DNA from: Aphrocallistes beatrix
Lineage: Eukaryota > Porifera > Hexactinellida > Sceptrulophora > Aphrocallistidae
Assembly: GCA_963281255.1 (NCBI GenBank)
Contig: OY725492.1
Span: 4,519,571-4,583,570, forward strand
Reading direction: 5' to 3'
Length of the DNA: 64,000 bases
Below are positions 30,062 through 41,234 of this stretch, piece after piece. The position numbers and the translations under genes were made by a program. Below the pieces are notes generated by a model. It was not told where the DNA came from. It ran no database searches and saw nothing but the letters and a program-made list of their open reading frames with translations. The first letter of the stretch is position 1. Every line of letters begins with the position of its first letter.

Positions 30062-32223
30062 TTAGACTAGTTCCACCGAGATGTTTAGCATTATTGAGTC
30101 ATCTCCATAGTATTTATCTTGTAATATAACATCATGGGGGATAAACCTAATACGATAACCTCCATTCCTCTCACTGCTTGGTTTACTAAAGTGTTCAGCA
30201 AAATTCTTCAAATATTCCTCTGGGATTATACCATTGAACTCAAAATTATGTCTAGCATCAAGTTGGTTGATAAGTACCATTGAGAATTTGTACTTGATAG
30301 GCCATTTAAGTTTGTCATCCATTTTTCCTTTCAAAATGTGAAGATATAAACCAACATAATTTCTCTCTTCATTCCATAAGATTTGTGCTTGAAACTTGTA
30401 CAATCCTACATTAAATGGATCACTGAATGTGTTCCTATTCCACCAAATTCTGTTCTTCACTCCACTAATTGTCCATTCAAGATTTCCTTCAGCTCCGAAG
30501 CTTGAGATCATAGGAATTAACAAAGATTGGAATATCTTTAAATGACCAATTTCGCTTGAGCTTGAGGTCATCATAATAATAACAATCAACACAGTCATCA
30601 TAATCATCATAGGAATGAATAAAGATTTAAATCGATTTAAATGACCGTTCTCTTTAGCTGTAAGATTCAAATGTTTGTCCATATCTTCTTTCCTTTCCTG
30701 TAACGATGATCGAGATTCTTCATTCTTCTTTTCTAAATTAAGGATCTTCGTACTCAACTCTGTTTTATTCTCTTCCAATTTCACTACCTTACTCTGAATC
30801 ATAAATTCATTACTTCTCAATTCTCTATTCTCTTTCTGTAACGTTATTACCTCGCTTTTCATTAGATGAATCGTTAGTTTCATATGTTTGTGCATGTACT
30901 CTTTCTCATGTTGTTCTAAGTTTCTTCTCTGAACTTTAAATTCACACCCGTATTGAGAATAAGGACACTCTGTTTCTTGTAGAGGACACTCCTGACTGAG
31001 ATGAAAAGATTTGTTCTTCCTTTTCACTCGAAATTCTGTGCTGCATTTATTCGAACATGGAATAGGGAACTCTTCACATACTTCTAGATGTCCATTCATG
31101 TCACCTGCTTTCACACTAACACTACAGTATTCACACTTGACAGATCTCATGGGACAACATGTCTTGTGGGTCTCTATTCCCCTTCTCTCCACTCTACTCA
31201 CTTCTCCTTTCTCATCTCTACATCCCAGAGGACACGCCACAGGAAATAACTCACACTCTTCTAGATGATGGAGTAGCTCACTCACTTCATTTGTCCAATC
31301 ACAGCCTTTCTTCTTCAATGGACAATAAACCTAAATACAAGTATCTTATATATTAAAAACTAGGAATTTTTGTATGTTTGTGTTTGTCCGAATTGATTGA
31401 ATTGAATCTGCAAAAATGGAAAACAAATTTTCACACCTTCTCTATACAATGTATACGAGCGTATGACTTCACTCCCTCATTGTACGACACTACAATCGAT
31501 TGCCATAGTTATTAATACTTCAAAGCCACAACTTACGTTAGATATCTTAATTTTATCATAGTGTAGAGCAATAAATTTTCACACCTTATATAAATTTTTA
31601 ATACCATTTTACGAACTTTGAAAAGTATGCTAGAGAGTAGTTGCCAACGATTGACATGGGGGGTTTTCAGGGGTGTAGATTTCGAATTCTTTTTATCATG
31701 GACTTAACTTTCCTTCTCCGGTTATGAATTCATGATTCACCATAGATGAATGAAGTTTTTGTCAGTAGTGAATTATGAAATAATCAATCGTCTCTTTGAT
31801 AGAACGACTCTGCTACTACGCAGTGCCCGCAAACCGCACAGCGCAAGCAAGCGAAGTGCGCTTGTTTAAATAGAAATGTCAATCTTCAATCAATAGTAAA
31901 ATATATTGAAATTTATATAAATTTAAACTTACTTGTTTCTCGTTGACTGTTTCACGATTCAATTGAGCTATTTGTTTGTTTATCCCTTTCGGAATACAAA
32001 GAGAACAAGCTACCTTGTGTTTACCATCTTTCTCATAAAAGCATGCATCTCTCAACATTCCTCTGCAGTAGTTACAGAATAGAAACTTATCTCCCAATTT
32101 TCCAGATATTTTTTCCACTACCAACTCTGTTCTCCATCCTCCGTAACTACCATAATCTCGTATCACATACACTAACTTGTTCGTTTCTGAGTTAGGTTCT
32201 GGTACAGAGGTTTTCTCTGCCAT
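30062..32223 (-). CDS. TRAF-like gene, copy 3, with membrane segment, about 519 aa
   Basis: Exon 1 is 32223-31933 (donor CAA/GTAAGT) and exon 2 is 31330-30062. The 602-nt intron carries a Helitron-like element (31344-31866). After five TRAF fingers comes a long coiled coil (HLMKSEVITLQKENRELR..., KVVKLEENKTEL, KILNLEKKNEESR). A hydrophobic stretch LFIPMMIMMTVLIVIIMMT follows at about residues 333-351, then a second partial copy of the preceding motif (HLKIFQSLLIPMI), then the MATH domain (EWTISGV, DPFNVGLYKFQA, MLNISVELV). The hydrophobic stretch is long enough to span a membrane. No signal peptide is seen, so the N-terminal zinc part is probably cytosolic. Confidence 0.88.
31344..31866 (+). 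mobile_element. Helitron-like non-autonomous element in the copy 3 intron
   Basis: Starts TCTTATATATTAAAAACTAGG, has TTTGTCCGAATTGATTGAA near the 5' end, and ends with GCGCAAGCAAGCGAAGTGCGCTTG, which folds as a short hairpin (CAAGCG...CGCTTG in the better-preserved sisters). Related elements are at about 51534-52058 and 60814-61588. The same 5' end is at 36205 in copy 4. No terminal repeats or target duplication are seen, as expected for Helitrons. The family call is inference. Confidence 0.5.
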
Positions 32224-32669
32224 TATTCACTCGTCTAACAATTCAGAACAGAATTAGTTTGTCCAAACACTATAAAGCTGTTAATTACTCAATGAGTGAC
32301 TATTTAAATTGAGTATATTGTATTGTTGTAACTAAATCCTTAAACATTTTATATCCATATTATGTGTACTAGGGAGATACGAGGTTTTGCATATGGTATA
32401 TTAGTTATTGCAGATCCAGGATATTGTTAGTGTAACTATTGAGTTGGTTGAAGTTTCAGAACTCCACCTTTGGTATTCTTAGAAGCACAAAATAGCTAAT
32501 ATTTAAAACTATAAATACTCGATGGAATAAACAAATACAGTAATTAAGGAACAACAAAACATAATATAAATCAGCTGTGTGTTGGAGAACATTAGTTGTG
32601 ATCTGTTTCAAAGAGTTCATTTCTCAACAGGAAAAGTTCCTCGATCGGAGATAGAGTAGAAATGAGGTT

Positions 32670-33700
32670 AGAGTGGAATATACAAGAGTTGGAACTTAGA
32701 TGACATTCCATAACTACAGTCTAATGGAAACTGACACAAGTGAATAGCAGTCAGCCGTGATAGAGTTCCAATAGAATCAAACACAAAGTCAAATCGATCA
32801 TACACATCATCCCTATAAGGAGAATCGATCTGGTGTGAGTAAATGGAGAGGTGAGTGAGTGAGTGAGGAAGGAATGTAACTGTGTTAGTAACTACCTTAG
32901 CTGAGATGGAGAGGTGTGGAGTGGAGATGCTTTTAAGGATATGAGGTGCACATAATCGAGGAAGAGTAGAAACCTCACAAAACAGTCCCAAGCATTCGGA
33001 GAGATGGAACCGTCGAAGTAGAAACAGGGACTGTAAAGAATGAATAGTTCGAAGTAGAGAAAATAGTCAGTTATGGAATAAGATAGACACTCGAATAGCA
33101 TTCTGGATAATAAAACGAATTTTCTGGTAAATTCCATCCAACCCATAAACCTAGCCAATGAATTCCAGCTAAAGCCTCACAATTGAATTGATGGAGACAT
33201 GGCATATGTTCCATAGGCGTTGTATCCACTTCAAACCTCTGTACAATATCAACAGGATAGAGCTAGCATTGTCTGACAACAAACCAAGGAAGAAACGAAA
33301 GAACATTTTCAAATTGTCAATGGAATGTAAGATAGATCGAGTAATCAGACATTGATCACTCCATGGCAACACACTTAACCAAATGGCACTCACGTATTCT
33401 TGGATCGTGAGGTGTGAAAACTTCCAAATACTCGTCCACTTTCGCAATCTATCTTTTCTAACATGTTTCTCTGCAAAGCTCAAGCATTTGCATGGAATTT
33501 ACACATTTCAAACCTTAACACTATTTCATGAGACAATGTCATATCATGATCAGACACTCATTAAACGCAGCTCCACCAATTCTGTAGATACAATCGAGGA
33601 CAGCTGGATTTTGGGCATAGAATCTGCACTAATGTTTGAGACTTTTAATAATTCATTAATTGAATAACTCATAATTCTTCATCATCTTTCAATGAATTGG
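32670..33700 (-). pseudogene. NLR-like remnant 2
   Basis: Sense direction is from high to low coordinates: IQLSSIVSTELVELRL (about 33610-33570), HVRKDRLRKWTSIWKFSHLT, IQEYVSAIWLSVLPWSDQ (33470-33340), WMEFTRKFVLLSRMLFE (33150-33090), FVRFLLFLDYVHLISLKAS (33000-32930) and RLTAIHLCQFPLDCSYG near 32720. It is broken by frameshifts and stops and lacks a NACHT P-loop. The last parts look like leucine-rich repeats. Confidence 0.45.
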
Positions 33701-33726
33701 TCAACTTAGGTGAGAAGATAAAAAAA

Positions 33727-34464
33727 TGTCGGTCGACAGACCGATAGTGCAGCTCCAGGGAGTGCCTCGAAGGAATATGAAATGTAAATATCGGAATACG
33801 TCGGGAAATACTCATTTTAGAGCATTCTAAGTGTGAAATTTGGAATCTACATATTCAAATATCCTATATTAGCCGTTGAGAACTCTCTTTTAGCTCAAAA
33901 TAAGATTTTTTCCAAAAGGTGTGAAAATATGTATATATACATATGTTAGGAACTCATAAAATAGTTAGGTTACCACTTTCTATGTACAAAAATTGGAATC
34001 TACATATTCAAATATCCTATATTAGCCGTTGGGAACTCGCTTCTAGCTCAAAATAAGATTTTTTCCAAAAATATTCATATTATTACTTTCAAAGTGTTAA
34101 AATCAGATCCTACGTGGTGAAATACCCTACATTGGTCGTTGAGATCTTACTTACATCTTTAAGCAAATCTTTGCGGTGGGAGGTGTTAAAATATGAATAT
34201 ATACTCATAAAGATTTTGCGATAAAAAGTCGACGGTACACATCTACACCATAAAGAGATCCTACATGCGAAATTTGGTAAAATTCGGACTGTTAGATTTC
34301 GCAGAAGCGCGCGTACGGACATACATACATACATACATACATACATACATACATACATACATACATACATACATACATACATACATACATACATACATAC
34401 ATACGGACGGACGAGATACTCCGTCCATGCCATAAGGGCATCTCCCTATAGGAGCTGCACTAAA
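33727..34464. mobile_element. Helentron-like (HINE/DINE-like) element with internal tandem repeats
   Basis: 5' end TGTCGGTCGACAGACCGA then TAGTGCAGCTCC; 3' end GGAGCTGCACTA. The inverted repeats are asymmetric, subterminal at the left and terminal at the right. The 3' end carries a hairpin CTCCCTATAGGAG just before CACTAA. Inside are degenerate repeats of about 150 bp (CCTATATTAGCCGTTGAGAA...) and a (CATA)n run. Empty sites at about 29512 and 46484 (GAAGATAAAAACTGAGAGG and GAAGATAAAACTGAGAGG) show the exact inserted segment with no clear duplication beyond A-residues. A larger sister is at 60678-62691. Confidence 0.6.
34320..34404. repeat. (CATA)n microsatellite inside the Helentron-like element
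   Basis: About 20 uninterrupted CATA units ending in CGGACGGACGAG. The sister at 62604-62620 has only four units. Confidence 0.95.
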
Positions 34465-34465
34465 A

Positions 34466-34795
34466 ACTGAGAGGCGAGGCAAACTTAGCAGAGGAGTATT
34501 GCTACAGCATGACAATGCAAGGCCCCATGTAAGCAAGAAAACTATCAACGTAATGAAGGAGTTAGGCTTCGAATGTTTGTCCCACCCCACTTATAGTCCT
34601 GACCTGGCACCTAGCGATTATTGGCTGTTCGAGGAAATGAAAAGGCCACTACGTGGAAAAAGGTGACGATTTCAAAAGTCTCAAGTACCAGTTAGACCAA
34701 TGGGAAAAGGGCCTCCCGGGAATTCTTCTCAGACCGATGGTAAAATGCAGAAAGTTGAAGGGTGGATACATTGAAAATTTCGATGACTTATAATG
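34466..34795 (+). mobile_element. mariner transposase fragment, copy 2
   Basis: Encodes LLQHDNARPHVSKKTI and HPTYSPDLAPSDYWLF with the D34D spacing, then decays. It begins directly at the right edge of the Helentron-like insertion. Confidence 0.82.
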
Positions 34796-34987
34796 ATTAG
34801 TGCTTGTATATATATATGGACGGACGAGATATGCCATAAGGGCATCTCCCTATAAGAGCTGCACTAAGAAGTAATGAAACAGAAAAAAAACAATGAGACT
34901 TATTTATTCAAATCAGATATCAAAAAGTCTATAGAGACTAATCACTAAACACAACTGTTATTATCTAAGAAAACATTAGTTTGTGTC

Positions 34988-37605
34988 TTAGACTAGTTCC
35001 ACCGAGATTTTTAGCATTATTGAGTCATCTTTATAGTATTTATCTTGTAATAGAACATCATGGGGGATAAACCTAATACGATAACCTCCATTCCTCTCAC
35101 TGCTTGGTTTACTAAAGTGTTCAGCAAAATTCTTCAAATATTCCTCTGGGATTATACCATTGAACTCAAAATTATGTCTAACATCAAGTTGGTTGATAAG
35201 TACCATTGAAAATTTGTACTTGATAGGCCATTTAAGTGTGTCATCCATTTTTCCTTTCAAAATGTGAAGATATAAACCAACATAATTTCTCTCTTCTTTC
35301 CATAAGATTTGTGCTTGAAACTTGTATAATCCTACATAGAATGGATCACTGAATGTGTTATCATCTCTCTGAATTTTGCCATTCACTCCACTAATTTCCC
35401 ATTCAAGATTTCCTTTAGTTCTCAAGCTTGAGGTCATCATAATAATCACAATCAATACAATCATTATAATCGTCATAGGAATGAATAAATATTTAAATCG
35501 CTTTAAATGATCGCTCTCTTTAGCTTTAAGATTCAAATGTTTGTACATAACTTCTTTCTTTTCCTGCAGCGATGATCGAGATTCTTCATTCTTCCTTTCT
35601 AAATTAAGGATCTTCGTTCTCAACTCTTCGTTTTTCTCTTCCAATTTCAATACCCTACTTTGAATCTTAAATTCATTACTTTTCAATTCTCCATTCTCTT
35701 TTTGCAACGTTATTACTTCACTTTGCATCAGATGAATTGTTAGTTTCATATGTTTGTGCATATCTTCTTTCTCATGTTGTTCTAAGTTTCTTCTCTGAAC
35801 TTTAACTTCACACCCGTATTGAGAATAAGGACACTGTTTCTTGTAGAGGACACTCCTGACTGAGATGAATAGATTTGTCCTTCTTTTTCACTCGAAATTT
35901 TTTGCTGCATTTGTTCGGACATGGAATAAGGAACTCTTCACATACTTCAAGATGTCCATTCATGTCACATGCTCTCACACTAACACTACAGTATTCACAC
36001 TTGACAGTTCTCATGGGACAACATGTCCTGTGTGTCTCTACTCCCCTTCTCTCCACTCTACTCACTTCTCCTTTCTCATCTCTACATCCCAGAGGACACG
36101 CCACAGGAAATAACTCACACTCTTCTAGATGATGGAGTAGCTCACTCAGCTCATTCGTCCAATCACAGCCTTTCTTCTTCAATGGACAATAAACCTAAAT
36201 ACAAGTATCTTATATATTAAACACTAGGATTGTTTTTGTTTGAGAGATAGGAAAGTTGCCATGTAGGTGTCAAACACTATTGTAGGCTGTCATTGTTATT
36301 AATACTCCATAGCAATAACTATAGATGTCTCAATTATATTATAGTGTATAGCAATAAAAAAGATTTTGTGTATATTTTCACACCTTTATATATATGTCTA
36401 TATATGTTAACACTATTCGATGAATTCTAAAAATTCAGTAGAGACAGCTTCCAACGGTTGACATGAATTTTTAAGAGCTTGTTTATATACAGGGTGGCTT
36501 TTAAGTTATTTCCCTTGCTTGATTAGGTATAAAATTTCTTATACTCAACAATCTTAGTTATTATGGTCTTTAGAGATTGCAATTCAAATATTCACAATGA
36601 TTTTAAAATATTTTTCGAGTCTAAGACCTAGAACTGTGTTTTGTATGGTGAGTTTTGTGGAGAAAATATGTGTCCTGGCGCGCAGCGAAATTCGAGAATC
36701 AGGGTCACTTCTTCTGTAAAAAATATCTCTATAATCGATGTTCCATGACGATTTAGCACCGTATACCTTTCATTCACCATGAAAATATTTCACAAATCCA
36801 TTGAATTCATTATCAGAAACGAGATAAAGTTACTATTTCACGAATTCAAATAAGCTATATTTTGCAAAATCACCAAAATGGTACTTTTTTTCACATCACC
36901 AAAAATCTGATCCAAATGGTTCTCAATATATACCCATTTAAACAACCTATATTTCTACAAATTTAGAGTTTTCGAGGAAAATGTGAGAGCTAATTTGTCC
37001 TAGAATTTGAAGACTCTAGAAAGATAATTTGAAAACAGTGGGCCCTGATTCTCGAATTTCGCTGCCCTCCAGGACACATATTTTCTTCACAAAACTCACC
37101 ATACAAAACACAGTTCTAGGTCTTAGACTCGAAAAATCTTTTAAAATTATTGAGAATATTGAATTACAATCTCTAAAGATCATAATAACTAAGATTGTTG
37201 AGTATAAGAAATGTTATACCTAATAAAGCTTGGGAAAGAACTTACTAGCCACCCTGTAGAAGCGTCAATCTTCAATCAATAGTAAATACATTGAAATTTA
37301 TATAAATTCTAACTCACTTGTTTCTCGTTGACTGTTTCACGATTCAATTGAGCTATTTGTTTGTTTACATCTTTCGGAATGCAAAGAGAACAAACTACGC
37401 CGTGTTTACCATCTTTCTCAAACAAACACGCATCTCTCAACATTCCTCTGCAGTAGTTACAGAGTAGAAACTTACCCTCTTTTTCTGTTATCTTTTCCAC
37501 TAACAACTCTGTTCTCCATCCTCCGTAACTACCATCATCTCGTATCACATACACTAACTTGTTTATTTCTGAGTTAGGTTCTGGTACAGAGGTTTTCTCT
37601 GCCAT
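34988..37605 (-). pseudogene. TRAF-like gene, copy 4, frameshifted, with membrane segment
   Basis: Exon 1 is 37605-37318 (96 codons, intact, donor CAA/GTGAGT) and exon 2 is 36194-34988. Two bases are missing at about 35836 (ACACTGTTTC where sisters have ACACTCTGTTTC), which shifts the frame after CPLQET and ends translation soon after. Downstream the old frame still encodes the coiled coil, a hydrophobic segment (LFIPMTIIMIVLIVIIMMT) and a full MATH domain ending LKISVELV. The decay is recent, or this is a sequencing error. The 1.1-kb intron contains a Helitron-like 5' end and a large foldback mariner-type element. Confidence 0.85.
36490..37256. mobile_element. Foldback mariner-type element with about 220-bp inverted repeats
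   Basis: Ends CAGGGTGGCTTTTAAGTT and its counterpart AACTTACTAGCCACCCTG, each next to TA (36488-36489; 37257-37258). The arms stay inverted-complementary for about 220 bp (TTGAGTATAAGAAAT..., GTGTCCTGG...CGAAATTCGAGAATCAGGG). The core of about 300 bp has no coding capacity. It lies in the intron of TRAF copy 4. Confidence 0.85.
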
Positions 37606-39927
37606 TATTCACTCGTCTAACAATTCAGAACAGGATTAGTTTGTCTAAATACTACAAAGCTGAGTATTAATTACTCAATGAGTGACTATTTAAATTGAGT
37701 AAATTGTATTGTTGTAACATAATACTTAATAGATACAAAATTTTCAATGATATAATCACACGAGTGATTCATAAGGAATAATTTGATTCTAATCTTTTTT
37801 TCTAAATGGGTAACAAAAATGGAGCACTATCTTTGGAGGGATTATTGTAGGGCTACTATTCGCGACTAGCGCGAATACTTTGTGTCCATAAAGGCGCCCT
37901 TTGGCCGCCTGGAACAACTTTGACATAAAACGTTTTATATCGTATCAGGGTTGATCTAGCCTGGTATCCCAGGGGGTAAGTGGTCTAAAATATTTTCAGG
38001 GGGGTTTAAATCTATGCCTAATTTTGCAATAGTCAATTGGGTACATAAAATATTCACGATAACACTATAAATCGTAGATATGTATTAAATATGTATTGGG
38101 TCTATTCTATCTATACAAGTAGTCAAGATCGTTATTTGGCTCCCATCCAAAATGACTTAACCAGAAATAAGCAGGCAAAATGATTAGTCTAAATTGTCGT
38201 AAGAATAACATCTTCTAAATCATAATAAATAAATAGAAGGATAAAAACAAGATATGTAAAATGCGTAACGTGAACCAGAAGCTTTGTCCTTCAACTCTAG
38301 ATCCTTCTAGGTTTACTACCTAACCACGTTTCTATTACCTCGTCCAGAAATTCACAGCTAGGTCTTTTTTCTCTTTCAAAATGTGCACCAAACATTGATA
38401 CTTCTGTTAGAAAGGCGATTGCCAATAGGATACTGGATACGTCCCATCGTAGAAAAGGATCTCTCCACAGCACAGGCGGAAAGTTATATAAAAATTCCTG
38501 AAAATCTGGGGGACGACACCTGTCAATTATTGGTAGTACATACTCAATATAAGTAGTGTACTGTGTGAGAATAAATTTACACATGTTCCACAATGCTCAT
38601 GGACAGTGTACGCGATGAGGCTGCGAGTTTTAAGTGTTCTGGGAGCATCATTCTTACCGCGATTGCCGCCTGGTCTGCAGAAAGACTTTTTCTCAATTCA
38701 TCTGAACTGTTTCGTCCCCTCGAAGAACTCTAGGTTAAACCAAGGAGCCATGAAAGATGGGATAAGCCATGGCAAGTAATTTGATATCATCTTGCCCTCA
38801 ATTAACATTTCCCGCAAAACTCTAATCACTGCATTTGCATTTGCACTAGTTTATTCACAACGATAGATAGATAGATAGATATTCTTTTAATGAATCTACA
38901 ATTAAGTATTCTACCTTATCGTGGTCGATCACCTGCCCGGATCTTTTTGAGAACTTTAACGTATACGAACCCTTCTTCCAATAGTATCTTCCGCCCCATC
39001 AAGTAGTACCAAATCTACTCCAGCTACATCACACCACTCATTGAGTTCGCGAAATAAGTTGACTTGGGATAAATACGTAGATACGTGGACAGTAGTCAGA
39101 TTTAAGTAGTCTGGTAAATTAGGAGAGTTGGAAGCACTGCTTAGTTCAATTAAAATATTCTTAAATCTCACAAATAAACTGATACGACAGAAAACCACCT
39201 CAGTAGTCAGTATGAAATATTTTTAAATTCTCAAACGACACAATTATACCACTTTGAGTGTTTCTGCTTAAAAGGAAAAGTAATGAAACTTATTTATCCA
39301 AATCTAAATTATCAAAATAAAAAGATAAAAATGGAATCTATACTGAGTGTTCGATAAGTTCGAGTAAAAGGATATTTTCTGAATCAGGATCAAGTTCAAA
39401 TTAAGTATATATGATAACCTTCTCCTATCAAGATGTTTTGTGGATTTTTATTAAAGTGGTGTAAGCCTCAATTGATTCGTAGCACGATTTATATCCAATA
39501 TATCCAAGACATTTTAATATTAGCTTCTATGGCAACACAACCACAATAATTAGAAATGAGCGATATTTTTTATATTTTGCTTTTTCATTAAATGGAAACA
39601 AACCTCCCCGATGGTAAGTATGAGTCATTATTTGTGTAATATTCCCAAATCAGCTTGAATTCTGATATTTGTGAAGTAGCATAAAATTCAAACTTTCCAT
39701 AGGAAATGACTTGAAATGTGGCGTTATGTTGGAAGACACAAAATGTTTTGTGGCGTATAATTCATGAAACAAGGACTTTTGTCTCAAAATCCACAAAAAA
39801 CATCTTGATAGGGTAGTTTATCATAATTACTTAATTTGACTTCGATACTAATTCAGGAAATATACTTTTACTCGAACTTATTGAACACTCGGCAGAAACA
39901 GCACAAATGTTACTAGCTACAAGAATA
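37606..39927. other. Spacer between TRAF copies 4 and 5
   Basis: Upstream block of copy 4, a diverged family F repeat (38097-38180), two short - strand frames with no recognised family (38297-38593 and 38956-39198), a short GATA run (38864-38881) and a mariner-type inverted-repeat element (39343-39892). It differs from the other spacers in having no NLR-like remnant that I can see. Confidence 0.45.
39343..39892. mobile_element. Inverted-repeat mariner-type element
   Basis: Left CTGAGTGTTCGATAAGTTCG and right CGAACTTATTGAACACTCGG are inverted repeats. Further inside, CAAGATGTTTTGTGG and CCACAAAAAACATCTTG are also inverted. The TIR motif (GAGTGTTC.ATAAGTTCG) is typical of mariner elements. No transposase remains. 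Confidence 0.7.
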
Positions 39928-41234
39928 TTAATTTTCAGTTAAAATTAGTTCCACTGAAAAGTTTAGCATTACTGAGTCATGTTTATAGTATTTCTCTTGT
40001 AATAGATCAGCATGGGAGATAAATTTAGTTGTACCTAAACCTAGATTCTTCCCAGTAATTGGTTTACTGAAGCATTTAGGATACTTCTCTAGATCTTCCT
40101 CTGTAATTTCATCATTATTTCCGTTACTATCTTTACCATCAAGTAGGTTAAAAATTGTCATAGACCTTTTGTATCTAATAGGCCATTTAAGTGTGTCATC
40201 CCATTCTCCTTTCATAACGATCAGATATAGACCGACACAATTTTCGGCTCCATTCCAGGAAATTTTTCCTTGAAACTTGTACAATCCTACATAGAATGGA
40301 TCACTGAATGTGGTAGCATTTTGTGAGATTTTATTCTTCACTCCAACAATTGTCCAATCAAGATTTCCTTTAGGAATTAATAAATACTGGAACCTCTTTA
40401 AATGATCAATTTCTTTAACAGTAAGTTTCAGATGTTTGTGAATATCTTCTTTCTCATGTTGTTCTAAGTTTCTTCTCTGAACTTTAACTTCACACCCGTA
40501 TTGAGAATAAGGACACTCTGTTTCTTGTAGAGGACACTCCTGACTGAGATGAATAGATTTTCCCTTCCTTTTCACTCGAAATTCTTCGCTGCATTTATTC
40601 GGACATGGAATAGGGAACTCTTTACATACTTCTAGATGTCCATTCATGTCACAGGCTTTCACACTAACACTACAGTGTTCACACTTGACAGCTCTCATGG
40701 GACAACATGTCCTGTGTGTCTCTACTTCCCTTCTCTCCACTCTACTTACTTCTCCTTTCTCACCTCTACATCCCAGAGGACACGCCACAGGAAATAACTC
40801 ACACTCTTCTAGATGATGGAGTAGCTCCCTCAGTTCATTTGTCCAATCACAGCCTTTCTTCTTCAATGGACAATAAACCTAAATATTTATGTAGAAGAGT
40901 TAAATAGAATTAAGCGACAATCCTGATTAAAATTTAAACTCACTTGTTTCTCGTTGACTGTTTCGCGATTCAATTGAGCTTTTTGCTTGTTTACATCTGT
41001 TGGTATACAAACAGAACATCTGAGTTCTTGTTTGTCATCTTTCTCTGTCAAACACGCATCTCTCAACATTCCTCCGCAGTAGTTACAGAGTAGAAACTTC
41101 CCTTCTATTTTACCCGAGATCTCTTCCACTAACAACTCTGTTCTCCATCCTCTGTAACTACCATCATCTCGTATCATATACACTAACTTGTTTATTTCTG
41201 AGTTAGGTTCTGGTACAGAGGTTTCCTTTGCCAT
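39928..41234 (-). CDS. TRAF-like gene, copy 5, about 413 aa
   Basis: Exon 1 is 41234-40944 (starts MAKETSVPEP, donor CAA/GTGAGT), intron 65 nt, exon 2 is 40878-39928. Five TRAF fingers are present. The coiled coil is short. The junction KEIDHLKRFQYLLIPKGNLDW keeps the flanks of the membrane segment seen in copies 3, 4 and 7, but the hydrophobic core and the residues after it are gone in frame. This looks like a membrane form turned soluble. The MATH domain is intact (IVGVKNKI, DPFYVGLYKFQGKI, LYLIVMKGEWDD, MLNFSVELI). Confidence 0.9.

Larger units (their letters stand above)
32224..34987. other. Spacer between TRAF copies 3 and 4
   Basis: Upstream block of copy 3 (32224-32330), NLR-like remnant 2 (32670-33700), Helentron-like element with tandem repeats (33727-34464), mariner fragment (34466-34795) and another piece of Helentron-like 3' end (34805-34865). 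Confidence 0.55.

Noticed and set aside
34110..34590. Frames encoding repeated MYVC
   Set aside because: Pure translation of the (CATA)n microsatellite.
38297..39198. Two - strand frames (98 and 80 codons) in the copy 4-5 spacer
   Set aside because: Weakly leucine-rich, but no motif shared with the NLR-like remnants and no supporting context. Not called as genes.
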